The translations under genes and the position numbers were made by a program. A DNA stretch of 64,000 nt from Paraburkholderia haematera (lineage in GTDB: Bacteria; Pseudomonadota; Gammaproteobacteria; Burkholderiales; Burkholderiaceae): contig NZ_CAJNBK010000001.1 of NCBI RefSeq assembly GCF_905220975.1, forward strand, positions 434,001 through 498,000. The letters are read 5' to 3'. The notes under the pieces were generated by a model. It was given only the letters and a program-made list of their open reading frames with translations, did no database searches and was not told the origin of the DNA. Below are positions 33,272 to 42,246 of this stretch, piece after piece (the stretch's first letter is position 1; every line of letters starts with the position of its first letter).

Positions 33272-35653
33272 CTACTGCGCCAACCGGTCGATGCGCACCG
33301 TCTCCGAGAACAGCCCCGGCAGTTCACCGAGATCCTGGGCTGGCCCCAGGGCAAAACCGTCGCCTACCGGATAACGCGCCAGCGCCGGTGCGCCGCCGGT
33401 GAAATAGAAATCGCCGAGCGTCGCGTCGATTCTGCGGTAAAGCACGAGCGCCGCATTGCGCTTGTCGCGCACGAAAAGCGGAAAAACATCCGACCACGAC
33501 ATGCCGCGCAACGTTGCTGCCTGGACGGGCACGCTCCGTGCGTCCGCCGTATCGAGCGTGGCAATGTCGATGACCGCGTCCTGCGCTGTCCCGTCAAGAT
33601 GTGGCGTCAAAAGAATCAGCGTATTGTTCGCTTTGCCGCGCACGGCCCCGATCGTCACCTTGACGAAATCGGGCAGGAAATTCGCCGGCAATTGCCTGCG
33701 TTCGCCGACGGTCATGCGTGTGCCTTCGTTGACGATTTGCGTGAGCGCGAGTCGACCGTCCGCACGCTCCACCGCGACCAGTGACGCGCGTGATCCTGGA
33801 TCCTGGACCGGCAGAAGATTTGCGTTTTGCCCCAGCGTTTTGGCCTGTGCCATGAGCACCGGCGCCGCGCCGGCTGAACCCGTGGAAGAGGCCAGCCAGA
33901 GGTCGAGTCCGCTATCGGGTCGTTTCTGTGCGATCAGCACGCCGGCACGTCCCGTGCCGCTGAAATCCGCCGCTACGTATTGCTGCGCCAGCTCAGGCCT
34001 GAATGCATTGTCGGTCTGGAGCCAGAGACGCGGGGCTTCGAAGCGATTGCCTGTACTGCGAAGCAACCAGAACGCTGTGCCGCCATGGCGCGCGGTGATT
34101 ACCATCAAGTCCGCCTTGCCGTCGCCGTCGAAGTCGCCGAGTAGAAAACGCGCGCTGTCGAAGCACAGCGTGTCATTCGCGCAACTCGGTGCCGTGGCAC
34201 GGGGATCGAACGGCACAGTGCTCGCATACCAAAGCACGGGCGGCGACGCTTTGACGAGCGACGCCGCATACACGCTGAATCCGGGCCCGCCGTGTTGTCG
34301 CTGCACATAGACCGCGGCTTGTTCGCCTGTACCGGCGATATCGCCCGCCATCGCGGTAGCGAGCCGCAGATCGGTTGCCTGCGTGTGTTGCGTGGTTGCC
34401 CAACGGTAGCGTGTGGTGAGCAGGGTACAGCCGCGCATGGTGAGTTTGCCGTCGTTTTCGCCAAGACAGTGCCGCAGCGGTGTATAGACGAGGCCGAAGT
34501 CCCACGGTGTCCAGCGCTGCGCCATGTCCCATTGATCGCAGGTCTCCGAGATCAGATAGCCGTCGCGTTCGGCGATGCATTGCGAAGTCGCGACGCTGAC
34601 GAGCGCCGCGTTGCGCGTATTGCCGGGATAGACGGTCAGCGGGTCCCAGCGCCACTGTTGCGCGGTTGAGCCCGTGCACGCGGCCAGGGTCGGCGCCTGG
34701 CCGCTGCGCGCGGCGCTCAGGCAGCGGCTCGCCGCCGCATTGAACAGCTGAATGGGGCGCGCCTGGAAATCCGCGGCGTGGCGATCGCTGCGATCGGCAA
34801 ATGCATAGCGGCGCGCGACCCAATTGCCGTTCCATTGAAACTCGCCGAATACGTGCGAATACTCGCTGCCGTCGACAGAGAAATAGCTGGCGACGATGTC
34901 GCGCTTGCGCTGAACTTCAGCCGCCGGCACGTTGCCGGGCCAGTCGCCGGTTGGATAGGTGATGTGATATTCGATCGGCACGCTTTTGCCCAGCGTCTGG
35001 GCGACGTGACGCGTGATGCGCGCGGCGTAGATGTGATCGGGATGTTCGAGAAACGGCACCGTGTCCGGATTGAGCGTGTAGATCTGCGACGCCTCGGCAA
35101 GTATCACCTTCAGCATGGCTGACAGCGAGGCCCGGTCGTATTGCACACGCACGGAGCCGTCGGCGTTCATCGGATAGGTGGAGAGCGTGGCGTGCTGTTC
35201 CCACAGCAGGCCGAGCGGTTCGCGGCCGCCGCGCACGGCGCCGCCGGGCAGGCGGAGTTCGAGCAGGCGGACCTGCGGCTTCGCCTTCAGCACCATCTGA
35301 TGCACGAGTTTGCCAGCAATCGGGAGATTCGTTTCGATCCATTCGTCAGGCACGCCTGCCATACGCGCATAAGCAAGCCGTGAAGCCCGCTCGCGGGTCA
35401 GCACGTAAGCGAAATTCGCACCGTTGGCGCCGCCGATCAGATGCACCGTGGTGATGCACCAGCCGGCGTCGAGCCGTTCGCTGATAGCGGGGTCCACGAA
35501 GAGCAGATCGTCGTCGAGGTGGGCGACGACGGTGACCAGCGTACCGGCGCCACAATCCGCCGCGCGCGCCGGGCCGGGAAGGAGAGCGAAGAAGAGTAGC
35601 GCTAGAAAAGCAAAGAATGAATTGCGAACGAGCCTGGCTGCCGATGATCGCAT
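33272..35653 (-). CDS. Exported PIG-L deacetylase with lectin-like and FG-GAP-like repeats
   Basis: This 793-residue secreted protein has a signal peptide of about 31 residues ending in PARA, before ADC. A PIG-L/LmbE-type deacetylase domain (about 38-270) follows, with the metal motif AHLDDD (residues 44-49) and the second motif HPDH (204-207). These enzymes remove N-acetyl groups from amino sugars. A ricin-type beta-trefoil region (about 288-425) has repeated SRCLSA, QCIAE, HCLGE and QQW/QRW elements. The remainder is FG-GAP/VCBS-like, with LLGDFDGDGKADLMVIT. Being exported, it must act on periplasmic or extracellular glycans, unlike cytosolic LmbE enzymes. The start at 35653 gives a clean signal peptide; ATG 35686 is the alternative. 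Its neighbours are exopolysaccharide genes, so an extracellular polymer deacetylase is likely. Confidence 0.8.
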   Translation of the reverse strand: MRSSAARLVRNSFFAFLALLFFALLPGPARAADCGAGTLVTVVAHLDDDLLFVDPAISERLDAGWCITTVHLIGGANGANFAYVLTRERASRLAYARMAGVPDEWIETNLPIAGKLVHQMVLKAKPQVRLLELRLPGGAVRGGREPLGLLWEQHATLSTYPMNADGSVRVQYDRASLSAMLKVILAEASQIYTLNPDTVPFLEHPDHIYAARITRHVAQTLGKSVPIEYHITYPTGDWPGNVPAAEVQRKRDIVASYFSVDGSEYSHVFGEFQWNGNWVARRYAFADRSDRHAADFQARPIQLFNAAASRCLSAARSGQAPTLAACTGSTAQQWRWDPLTVYPGNTRNAALVSVATSQCIAERDGYLISETCDQWDMAQRWTPWDFGLVYTPLRHCLGENDGKLTMRGCTLLTTRYRWATTQHTQATDLRLATAMAGDIAGTGEQAAVYVQRQHGGPGFSVYAASLVKASPPVLWYASTVPFDPRATAPSCANDTLCFDSARFLLGDFDGDGKADLMVITARHGGTAFWLLRSTGNRFEAPRLWLQTDNAFRPELAQQYVAADFSGTGRAGVLIAQKRPDSGLDLWLASSTGSAGAAPVLMAQAKTLGQNANLLPVQDPGSRASLVAVERADGRLALTQIVNEGTRMTVGERRQLPANFLPDFVKVTIGAVRGKANNTLILLTPHLDGTAQDAVIDIATLDTADARSVPVQAATLRGMSWSDVFPLFVRDKRNAALVLYRRIDATLGDFYFTGGAPALARYPVGDGFALGPAQDLGELPGLFSETVRIDRLAQ

Positions 35654-35777
35654 GTTGATTCGAGCCCTGACGGTGTGCTCGATCATACTGTATCGATGTG
35701 TGCCGCCGCGTTGGCGAACTCACAGTGGGCACCACTTTTGCGTGCCGGCACCGCTAGCGCTGCCGCCGCCCTTCGCG

Positions 35778-36230
35778 TTAGCGGAAATACGCTTTGGTGT
35801 TCTCGTGAACATCATCGCGCGCGAGCAGTTCAGCGGGCGTGAGCCAAAGATATTCGCTGTGCTGCTCGAACCGGCCGACGGAGACGGTGCGGATGAACTG
35901 GAGCGTGTAGGCGAGCACGATGTAGTGCGTCGACACGTCAGGCTCCGCAGCGAAGTTGTCTGTGTAGTGGTGCTCAAAAACACCCTCGAAACGCGCGGAC
36001 GAGCGCGCCAGCTTCGCGATGCCCAATTCGGCGTCGGCAACGCGTGTGAACGCGGCGTCGAGCGTTTCGCCTTTATGAATGCGCCCGCCAGGAACGAACC
36101 ATGTGCCGCGCGCGGGGCGATTACGCCGACGGCCGATCAACACGCGGCCCTCGGCGTCGGTGACGATCAGATCGATCGCGACCAGCGGCGTCAGACGCAC
36201 CACGTCCAGGAAATCGATCTCGGTCAGCAT
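35778..36230 (-). CDS. gmm: GDP-mannose mannosyl hydrolase (Nudix)
   Basis: This is a 150-residue Nudix-fold enzyme that hydrolyses GDP-mannose (and GDP-glucose) to GDP and the sugar, adjusting the GDP-mannose/GDP-fucose pool. It matches WcaH/Gmm along its length: TPLVAIDLIVTDAEGRVLIG, then RRNRPARGTWFVPGGRIHKGET, and STHYIVLAY. The form of the Nudix helix is the divergent Gmm one rather than the full GX5EX7REUXEEXGU box, as expected for this family. GGGAG lies 6 nt before the ATG. It is on the minus strand between two exported-protein genes, apart from gmd/fcl, but belongs to the same sugar-nucleotide pathway. Confidence 0.92.
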   Translation of the reverse strand: MLTEIDFLDVVRLTPLVAIDLIVTDAEGRVLIGRRRNRPARGTWFVPGGRIHKGETLDAAFTRVADAELGIAKLARSSARFEGVFEHHYTDNFAAEPDVSTHYIVLAYTLQFIRTVSVGRFEQHSEYLWLTPAELLARDDVHENTKAYFR

Positions 36231-36399
36231 GTCATCTCCCGTGGCGCGTGTGGCGATTGAGCCTGGATTCTACGTGCGCCAACAACGGGTTGCCCTGTCT
36301 CAACACGCCGAAGTATCGGCGCATCGCGACAGGACGCCGTGTTTAGCGCAGCGCCCGCCCCGGCCACGCCATGCAACATGCGCGCCATGCGCGGCGCAG

Positions 36400-38700
36400 C
36401 TAGCGAGGAACGTAACCCTCAGGGGGCGTGACCGCATCCTTGAACACGCCGGCGTTGGCGGAGACCACATAGATGGGCGTCGGCGACAGCTTGAGGCTCG
36501 CAACGCCATCGCGATAGGGCAAGCTCGATGCGTTGCCCATCATGTCGAACGCCGTCACTTCGCCCGACGTGCCGGGCGCGTCGACCCGCAGACGATAATC
36601 CGCGCTCTGGCTCGCGCTGAAGCCGGTTTTGGCGTTCCACGCGTCGTTGTCGTGCGTCCACAGCGCGGTCACGATCTTGCCGCCGCCGAGCCGGCGGAAT
36701 GCGTACGCGTAAATGCCTTTGGGCGTTGCTTTGAGCGGCCCGAGCGTCTCTGTTCCGTCGATGATCCGCGTCATCGCCGCCACCGCGAGCGCGGCGGGTT
36801 TGGGGCTGATGCGAGTGGGGCCATAGGCGCCATTCGTATGATCGAGTTCGAAGAAGATCCCGTAGCCGGGTGCGGCGTCCGGCATGTCCGCGAGGTAGAA
36901 CACATAGGTCATGTCAGCGCCTTCGCCGAGCAGGATGAGATGCGTGCGCGCCACGACCGCGGCTTGCGCATACAGCACGTTCGCGTCCGGGTAGTTCTTG
37001 CCGTAGGCCTGCCCGATGTCGTAGCTAATGCCGGTTTCGGTGACGAACAGCGGCGCGCCGGACTTCAGGTACAGATGCATCTCGTGACGCAGCGCCCGCA
37101 TTGCAGCGGGCAGCGCGCCCTGCACGGTGCCCGCATTGCCTGGGTCGGCAACGCGCTCGGGGGGATGCGACGGCGTCGTGCCGATATCGTAGTAACCGTG
37201 AATAGTCATGCCGTCCATATAACGGCCGATTCCGAGCGGACCGAGGCGGCGCATCCACGCGACATTGGCCTGCACCGAGGCGTACGTCACACCCATCACC
37301 ACGGCATGCGGGTCTGTCTGATGAATGCCTTCCCAGACGGCCTTGTACATTGCGAGGAAATTCGCGTCGGTGTCGCGCCAGGGCAGCCCGCCATCGGCGT
37401 CCGGTTCCCATGTCACCTGATAGTAGTTGTCGCGTTGTTTGGGGAAGTAGGTCATGCGTGTTCGGTTGGACTCGGCACCGACTTTTGCCATGTAGTCCTT
37501 CATTTGCGCGAGCGAGGCTGGCGCGTAGCTGTGCGTCTCTTTGCCGGTCGGGCTGGCCCACTGCGGAATGCCGTCAAGCTGGATCAGACGCATGATGTCG
37601 CCGCGCCGGAAATAGGGGAGCAACTGCTTGCTCGCGGGATCGAACGTGCCCGCGTTTTTCGGCTCTTCCATGTACCAGTTGCGGTTGTCGTTTGCCCATG
37701 CAAGGCCGAGCGCCGTATAGGCCGGCCGGTAGCCGTCGCCGTCGCAGCAATGCTGTCCTGGCGCGAGGTAGGCAGTGCCTTGTCCCCCGAATCGATGCAG
37801 ATCTTCATAGGGAAAGCGTACTGTGGGCAAGGCAGCGGACGTGTCGGGCAGAACGCCAAAAGTGACGATGCCCGCAGGACGTGTGCCGCGCGATTCGAGT
37901 TGCCCGTGTGCGCGTTCCAGCGAAGCCGACACAGCGAAGTAGCCGGCAATGCTCGACGCGCAATTGAGGGTCGACAGCGTAGCGCCGGCCGCAACGGGGA
38001 AGTGGCCGCTGGCGCGCACGGTATTCCAGGTGTCGCGGATTTGCCAGTTGAGCGTGTCGCTTTGCGCCGGACGTGTCGTGAAAACGAGTGCGAACGGCTG
38101 ATCCGTTGCGAACAGGCGCGTGCCGTCGCTTTGCGTGTCCGCTTCCAGCAGATCGCCGTTTGCCGCCGCGCGCACCTGTGAGGAAGGCGCGGCGCAGCGC
38201 AGGCCTTGTCCGGGCGGCATCTTCAATGCAGCGGGCACGGTGGCCGCCGATTTCGGCGTGGTATCGGCATCAGCGTTTGCCGAGGCAGCCGCGGCGGCCT
38301 TCGCCGCCGTACTCGAGTCAGCCGCGGTGAGTGCGACCGCGCAGCGCTTCTCCACCCCTGGTGCCGGATCGCCGAACACACCGTTATTGCACTCGGCGCT
38401 GTTCGAGAATGTTTTGACGACGTGCTGTTCAACCGTGCCATACAGCACGTCACGCGTACCGCTGAACCGGCAGGTGCCGTATTCCGCCGCGCACGGTGTC
38501 CACTTTCTGCCGTCGACGGTCAGATCGGCATTTTTCGCGCTGTCAGGGCCTGCTGAAGCCTCTGCCGCACGACCCGACGAGGCCGCGATGCCCAGCAGGA
38601 TAAAGGCCGCCGCCGAGGCAGCGGCACGCAGCGCTAACCCGTGCGCGGCACACGCACGGGCGACGGGTTGCAGCGCTTGATATTCGCGTACATTCGACAT
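36400..38700 (-). CDS. Exported glycoside hydrolase, clan GH-A-like, with N-terminal Cys-rich module
   Basis: This 766-residue paralogue of the product at 29486 shares the order Ig-like domain, then barrel, then beta domain, and motifs such as RLIQLDGIPQWAS, QVTWEP (Glu432, putative acid/base), HGYYDIGTTPSHPPER and FVTETGISYD (Glu555, putative nucleophile). It differs at the front. An uncleaved or late-cleaved hydrophobic segment at about residues 24-45 replaces the lipobox. A Cys-rich module (about 60-120, WTPCAAEYGTCRFSG, then CNNGVFGDP) of a type seen at the ends of bacterial carbohydrate-active enzymes comes next, then an Ala-rich linker. GGGGA precedes the ATG at 38700. It is probably a second extracellular enzyme acting on the same or a related polymer. 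Confidence 0.75.
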   Translation of the reverse strand: MSNVREYQALQPVARACAAHGLALRAAASAAAFILLGIAASSGRAAEASAGPDSAKNADLTVDGRKWTPCAAEYGTCRFSGTRDVLYGTVEQHVVKTFSNSAECNNGVFGDPAPGVEKRCAVALTAADSSTAAKAAAAASANADADTTPKSAATVPAALKMPPGQGLRCAAPSSQVRAAANGDLLEADTQSDGTRLFATDQPFALVFTTRPAQSDTLNWQIRDTWNTVRASGHFPVAAGATLSTLNCASSIAGYFAVSASLERAHGQLESRGTRPAGIVTFGVLPDTSAALPTVRFPYEDLHRFGGQGTAYLAPGQHCCDGDGYRPAYTALGLAWANDNRNWYMEEPKNAGTFDPASKQLLPYFRRGDIMRLIQLDGIPQWASPTGKETHSYAPASLAQMKDYMAKVGAESNRTRMTYFPKQRDNYYQVTWEPDADGGLPWRDTDANFLAMYKAVWEGIHQTDPHAVVMGVTYASVQANVAWMRRLGPLGIGRYMDGMTIHGYYDIGTTPSHPPERVADPGNAGTVQGALPAAMRALRHEMHLYLKSGAPLFVTETGISYDIGQAYGKNYPDANVLYAQAAVVARTHLILLGEGADMTYVFYLADMPDAAPGYGIFFELDHTNGAYGPTRISPKPAALAVAAMTRIIDGTETLGPLKATPKGIYAYAFRRLGGGKIVTALWTHDNDAWNAKTGFSASQSADYRLRVDAPGTSGEVTAFDMMGNASSLPYRDGVASLKLSPTPIYVVSANAGVFKDAVTPPEGYVPR

Positions 38701-39508
38701 GTGTTCCCCGTGTCGTTCGATCACTATGATCCGACTACAAAGCGTCGTCGAAGTGCTAGTTGACCAGGTCAGACCCGCCTCAGGCTACCTCGTATCGCAA
38801 TCTGTTGCGGAAACCGCATAGGTTTTTTCCGCAATCCGATGGCGGAATCGTACCGGCTCTCATCCGACAGAATCCGCCATTGGCCCGGCTATTGCCGGAC
38901 GGGCTAAAGTTGCCTTATTGACGTGTTTCACGATTGAAACATTAATCGTCTTGTTTATATTCGCCAGGTCCTATAACAACGAATTAAATAATTTTCCCTC
39001 TTGAAAAGTGTTTATATTGGACACTGCATTACATGTCTATGCCGACCGAAAATATCGTCAGAAGAAAGCCCTCTTGGGCATCTGGTAAGAGCAATGAGTA
39101 GTGCAAGCAAGGCGGCTGCGCTCATTCTGACGACGTGATGGAAAGAAGTCACTTCAAATCTGCGGAATGGCGCGCGGATCAATTTGCAACTCAAGCATTT
39201 CGAGTAGCGATTGTATGTGTGCCAACGCACAAAAAAGCGCATTAATTAGCATTAAGATTCGCAAAATGTAACTTCATTCATATGCAGAATCGGTATTTAA
39301 TTCTTTGAAAAATCGGTGATGGTCGAATTGTTCCGAAAATCACTGGCCGGCCATCATATTGAAACGCCAACATGTCTGCACTTTCGGTCATGGCGGCTAA
39401 ATGCTTGATTGCGGATGGCTATGATGCACTGCACTGAGCATGCCTCTGTGCCGGCGTTCAAGGTTGAAAAGTAGCTCCGTTTATCCGTTTTCTGGTGAGA
39501 GGATGACT
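38701..39508. other. Long AT-rich divergent region upstream of the exopolysaccharide locus
   Basis: These 808 bp between the leftward hydrolase and the rightward AraC gene contain no credible protein gene. About 38900-39330 is markedly AT-rich compared with everything around it. It includes a promoter-like motif with a palindromic spacer (38918-38946), a short inverted repeat AGTGT/ACACT (39007-39025) and a small GCCC-TCTT-GGGC hairpin near 39070. It is the likely control region of the EPS genes. Confidence 0.5.
38918..38946 (+). promoter_or_regulatory. Promoter-like site whose spacer is a palindrome
   Basis: TTGACG (38918-38923) and ATTAAT (38941-38946) are 17 bp apart, as for a sigma-70 promoter. 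The spacer with one further base is the inverted repeat TGTTTCA-CGAT-TGAAACA (38924-38941). A symmetric site exactly between -35 and -10 is the classic position for a repressor. No gene starts within 500 bp in this direction, so it would drive a long leader or an unseen small transcript. Confidence 0.4.
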
Positions 39509-40495
39509 ATGACCTGCGCAAGTCTCGAGTCAGCAATGCTGCGCTGGGTGCACGCACCGAACAAGGGGATGCGTCGCATCGCAATACTCATGTTCAACGA
39601 CTGCTCGTTGCAGGGCGCGGGCGTGGTTGCCGAGGTATTCCAGGCTGCGAACGAACTGGCGTCGTCCGGTTCGGGCGGCTCGTTGTATGACGTTTCCTTC
39701 CTGTCGGCCGACGGCGGCATGGTGACCTCGTCATCTGCCCTGCGGGTCTGGACCGACGGGCTCGATGCGCGGCATTACGGCGGCTTCGACGCGTTGTATG
39801 TCGCCGGAGGCAAAGGCGCATTCGCCGCAGCCGGCGACGAGCGCCTGATCGCCTGGTTACGACGCGTTCGCCGCAATACCGGCATGATCCGGCCGATCGC
39901 CGAAGGGCGGGTGCTGCTCGAAGCCGCCTATGTGCCGGACTGCAGGGAAAGCGGCGATTTCCTTGAACCGCAGCCGATGCCGTCACGCCAGGCCGAGCAG
40001 AACGGCGATGCGGGCGACCGGCTTGAATCGATGCGAAGCGCGCTCGCCATGATCAAGCGCGATCTCGGCAACGCGACCGCTCGCACGGTGGCTGAGCGCC
40101 TGCTCGCCGATTCGTGCTCGAACCTCGCGCCATTGCTTGGTGAAGACGGCGGTTTGAGCCCCGGCGACAAAGTGCGCGCGGCGGCACGCTGGCTGCAAGA
40201 AAATTGCCAGCAGTCGATTTCGATTGCCGATGCGGCTCAGTTCGCCGCGATGAGCGAGCGCAACTTCCTGCGCCGCTTCAAGATGGAAATGGGTATCACG
40301 CCCTCGAGTTTTCTGTTGCATGAGCGCCTCGCGGTGACCTGCAGCCTGCTGACCGAGTCGGAATTGCCGGTAGACAAAATTGCACGGCGCACCGGAATGG
40401 GTAACGGTGACCGGCTCGCGAAGGTCTTCCGCAAGCGGATGAGAATTTCCCCCACTGAGTTCCGGATTCAGAGCCGCCGCATGGTCGGCGGATAG
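39509..40495 (+). CDS. GlxA-type AraC-family transcriptional regulator
   Basis: This 328-residue regulator has an N-terminal DJ-1/PfpI-like (GATase1-like) domain (about residues 20-150: RIAILMFNDCSLQGAGVVAEVF, then FDALYVAGGKGAFAA) and a C-terminal AraC double HTH (about 230-325: ISIADAAQFAAMSERNFLRRFKMEMGITPSSF, then IARRTGMGNGDRLAKVFRKRM). ATG 39509 has GAGAGG six bases upstream; ATG 39503 abuts that ribosome site and is less likely. The usual nucleophile-elbow Cys of the DJ-1 fold is not obvious (GMIRPIAEGRVLLEAA in that region), so the domain is probably a binding pocket. Transcribed towards manC 86 bp away, it is the best candidate regulator of the EPS operon. Confidence 0.87.
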   Translation: MTCASLESAMLRWVHAPNKGMRRIAILMFNDCSLQGAGVVAEVFQAANELASSGSGGSLYDVSFLSADGGMVTSSSALRVWTDGLDARHYGGFDALYVAGGKGAFAAAGDERLIAWLRRVRRNTGMIRPIAEGRVLLEAAYVPDCRESGDFLEPQPMPSRQAEQNGDAGDRLESMRSALAMIKRDLGNATARTVAERLLADSCSNLAPLLGEDGGLSPGDKVRAAARWLQENCQQSISIADAAQFAAMSERNFLRRFKMEMGITPSSFLLHERLAVTCSLLTESELPVDKIARRTGMGNGDRLAKVFRKRMRISPTEFRIQSRRMVGG

Positions 40496-40581
40496 CGCAC
40501 GCGCGGTCCGGCTGACTGCGCCTATCACGTAGTGCTTCGGCAGATCGTTCGTTGACTAACAGAATTATAAGGAATCCGAAT

Positions 40582-42189
40582 ATGTTGACTAAGGGAGATG
40601 TTAGCGCTGCGTCGGTGAACCCGGACGGCGCACTTGCCGGGACCACCGGTGCGCGTTGCGCGCGCATCGTCCCGGTCATTCTTGCCGGTGGTTCGGGCAC
40701 ACGGCTGTGGCCGGTGTCGCGTGAAAACTATCCGAAGCAACTGATCGACGTGGTCGGCTCCGACTCGCTGCTGCAGGCGACTGCGCGGCGTATGGACGGT
40801 TTTCCCGCCGGCTGGAACGTGGACGTGTCGCCGATCGTCGTGTGCGGCGAAGAACACCGGTTTGTGATTGCCGAGCAGCTTCTTGAAAACGGCGTGAACG
40901 CGCGTCTGGTTGTCGAGCCCGCGCGGCGTGATACGGCGCCGGCGTTGACGCTCGCGGCGTGGCACGCGTGCGCGGACGGCGACGACGCGATTCTGATCGT
41001 CATGCCGGCCGACCATGCGATTGCGGATGTGCCCGCGCTGCAAAGCGCGCTGGAACGTGCCGCCCGGTACGCCGAACAGGGTTCGATCGCCACGTTGGGC
41101 GTGCCGCCCACGCGCCCCGATACGGGTTTCGGCTATATCCGCATCGGCGCGCCGTTGGTCGATGGCTGCCATGCGATCGACGGTTTCGTCGAGAAACCGG
41201 CCGAGGAAATCGCCGCGCAGTACGTCGCTGCGGGCACGTATTGGTGGAACGCCGGGATCTTCGTCGTGCGGGCGCGTGTGTGGCTCGAGACGTTGAAACG
41301 CCTGCAACCCGAGATGCACGCTGCCTGTGAACGCGCATTCGTGGACGGCCGCAGCGAAGGCGCGTATTTCCGTCCGCTGGCGGACGCGTTCCTGAGTTCG
41401 CCCGCCGACTCGATCGACTACGCGGTGATGGAGCGTCTGACTGATGCGAGCGATGCAAGTAACGCGAGCGACGTAGGTGACACAAGCGCCGCAAACGAGG
41501 CACCCGCGACCCACGGCACCGACCCGCAAGTATCCGGCGCGAATCCGTCCGGCGTGGTGGTGCGCCTCGATGCGGGCTGGTCGGATCTCGGTTCCTGGGA
41601 CGCCGTCTGGGCCGCGATGGAGAAGGACGCCAACGGCAATGCCGGGCGCGGCCGCGTGACGTTCGAAGGCGCGATATCGAGCTATGCGCATTCCGAAGGC
41701 CGGCTCGTCGCCTGTGTCGGCACGACCAATGTAGTGGTGGTCGAAACGGCCGACGCCGTGCTGGTGGTCGACCGTTCGCATGTGCAGGACGTCAAGGGCC
41801 TGGTGTCGCGCATCAAGGCGCAGCACGCCCCCGAAGCCGATGCGCATCGCAAGGTGCGCCGTCCGTGGGGTTTCTACGATTCCATCGATCGTGGCGAACG
41901 CTTCCAGGTGAAGCGCATCGTCGTCACGCCAGGCGCGAAGCTTTCGCTGCAACTGCACCATCACCGGGCCGAGCACTGGGTCGTCGTGCGCGGTACGGCG
42001 CTCGTCACACGCGGCGAAGAGCAGTTCCTGCTAAGCGAAAACGAATCGACCTACATTCCGCTCGGCACACGTCACCGGCTCGAGAACCCCGGAAAGGTGC
42101 CGCTCGAAATTATTGAAATCCAGTCAGGCACCTATCTTGGTGAAGACGACATTGTGAGGTTCAACGACAACTACGGCCGCTGCCCCTAA
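40582..42189 (+). CDS. manC: Mannose-1-phosphate guanylyltransferase / mannose-6-phosphate isomerase
   Basis: This is a 535-residue bifunctional type II PMI enzyme (ManC/BceA-like) that makes GDP-mannose and also interconverts fructose-6-P and mannose-6-P. The guanylyltransferase domain opens with ILAGGSGTRLWPVSRENYPKQ (from about residue 33) and carries GFVEKP. The C-terminal cupin isomerase domain includes RPWGFYDSIDRGERFQVKRI and LQLHHHRAEHWVVVRGTA. A Ser/Asp/Ala-rich insertion of roughly 35 residues (about 287-323) interrupts the first domain before VVVRLDAGWSDLGSWDA and is longer than I expect for the family. AAGGAAT precedes ATG 40582. First gene of the biosynthetic run. Confidence 0.93.
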   Translation: MLTKGDVSAASVNPDGALAGTTGARCARIVPVILAGGSGTRLWPVSRENYPKQLIDVVGSDSLLQATARRMDGFPAGWNVDVSPIVVCGEEHRFVIAEQLLENGVNARLVVEPARRDTAPALTLAAWHACADGDDAILIVMPADHAIADVPALQSALERAARYAEQGSIATLGVPPTRPDTGFGYIRIGAPLVDGCHAIDGFVEKPAEEIAAQYVAAGTYWWNAGIFVVRARVWLETLKRLQPEMHAACERAFVDGRSEGAYFRPLADAFLSSPADSIDYAVMERLTDASDASNASDVGDTSAANEAPATHGTDPQVSGANPSGVVVRLDAGWSDLGSWDAVWAAMEKDANGNAGRGRVTFEGAISSYAHSEGRLVACVGTTNVVVVETADAVLVVDRSHVQDVKGLVSRIKAQHAPEADAHRKVRRPWGFYDSIDRGERFQVKRIVVTPGAKLSLQLHHHRAEHWVVVRGTALVTRGEEQFLLSENESTYIPLGTRHRLENPGKVPLEIIEIQSGTYLGEDDIVRFNDNYGRCP

Positions 42190-42246
42190 CAGCGCGCCAG
42201 GGATGATTTGCGGAAAAGAACGAACAGCCAGAACGAGGTAAGGAAA

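Noticed and set aside
36079..38181. Plus-strand open frame of 700 codons opposite the second hydrolase
   Set aside because: Arg/His-rich shadow of a gene with signal peptide and catalytic motifs. No start site supports it.
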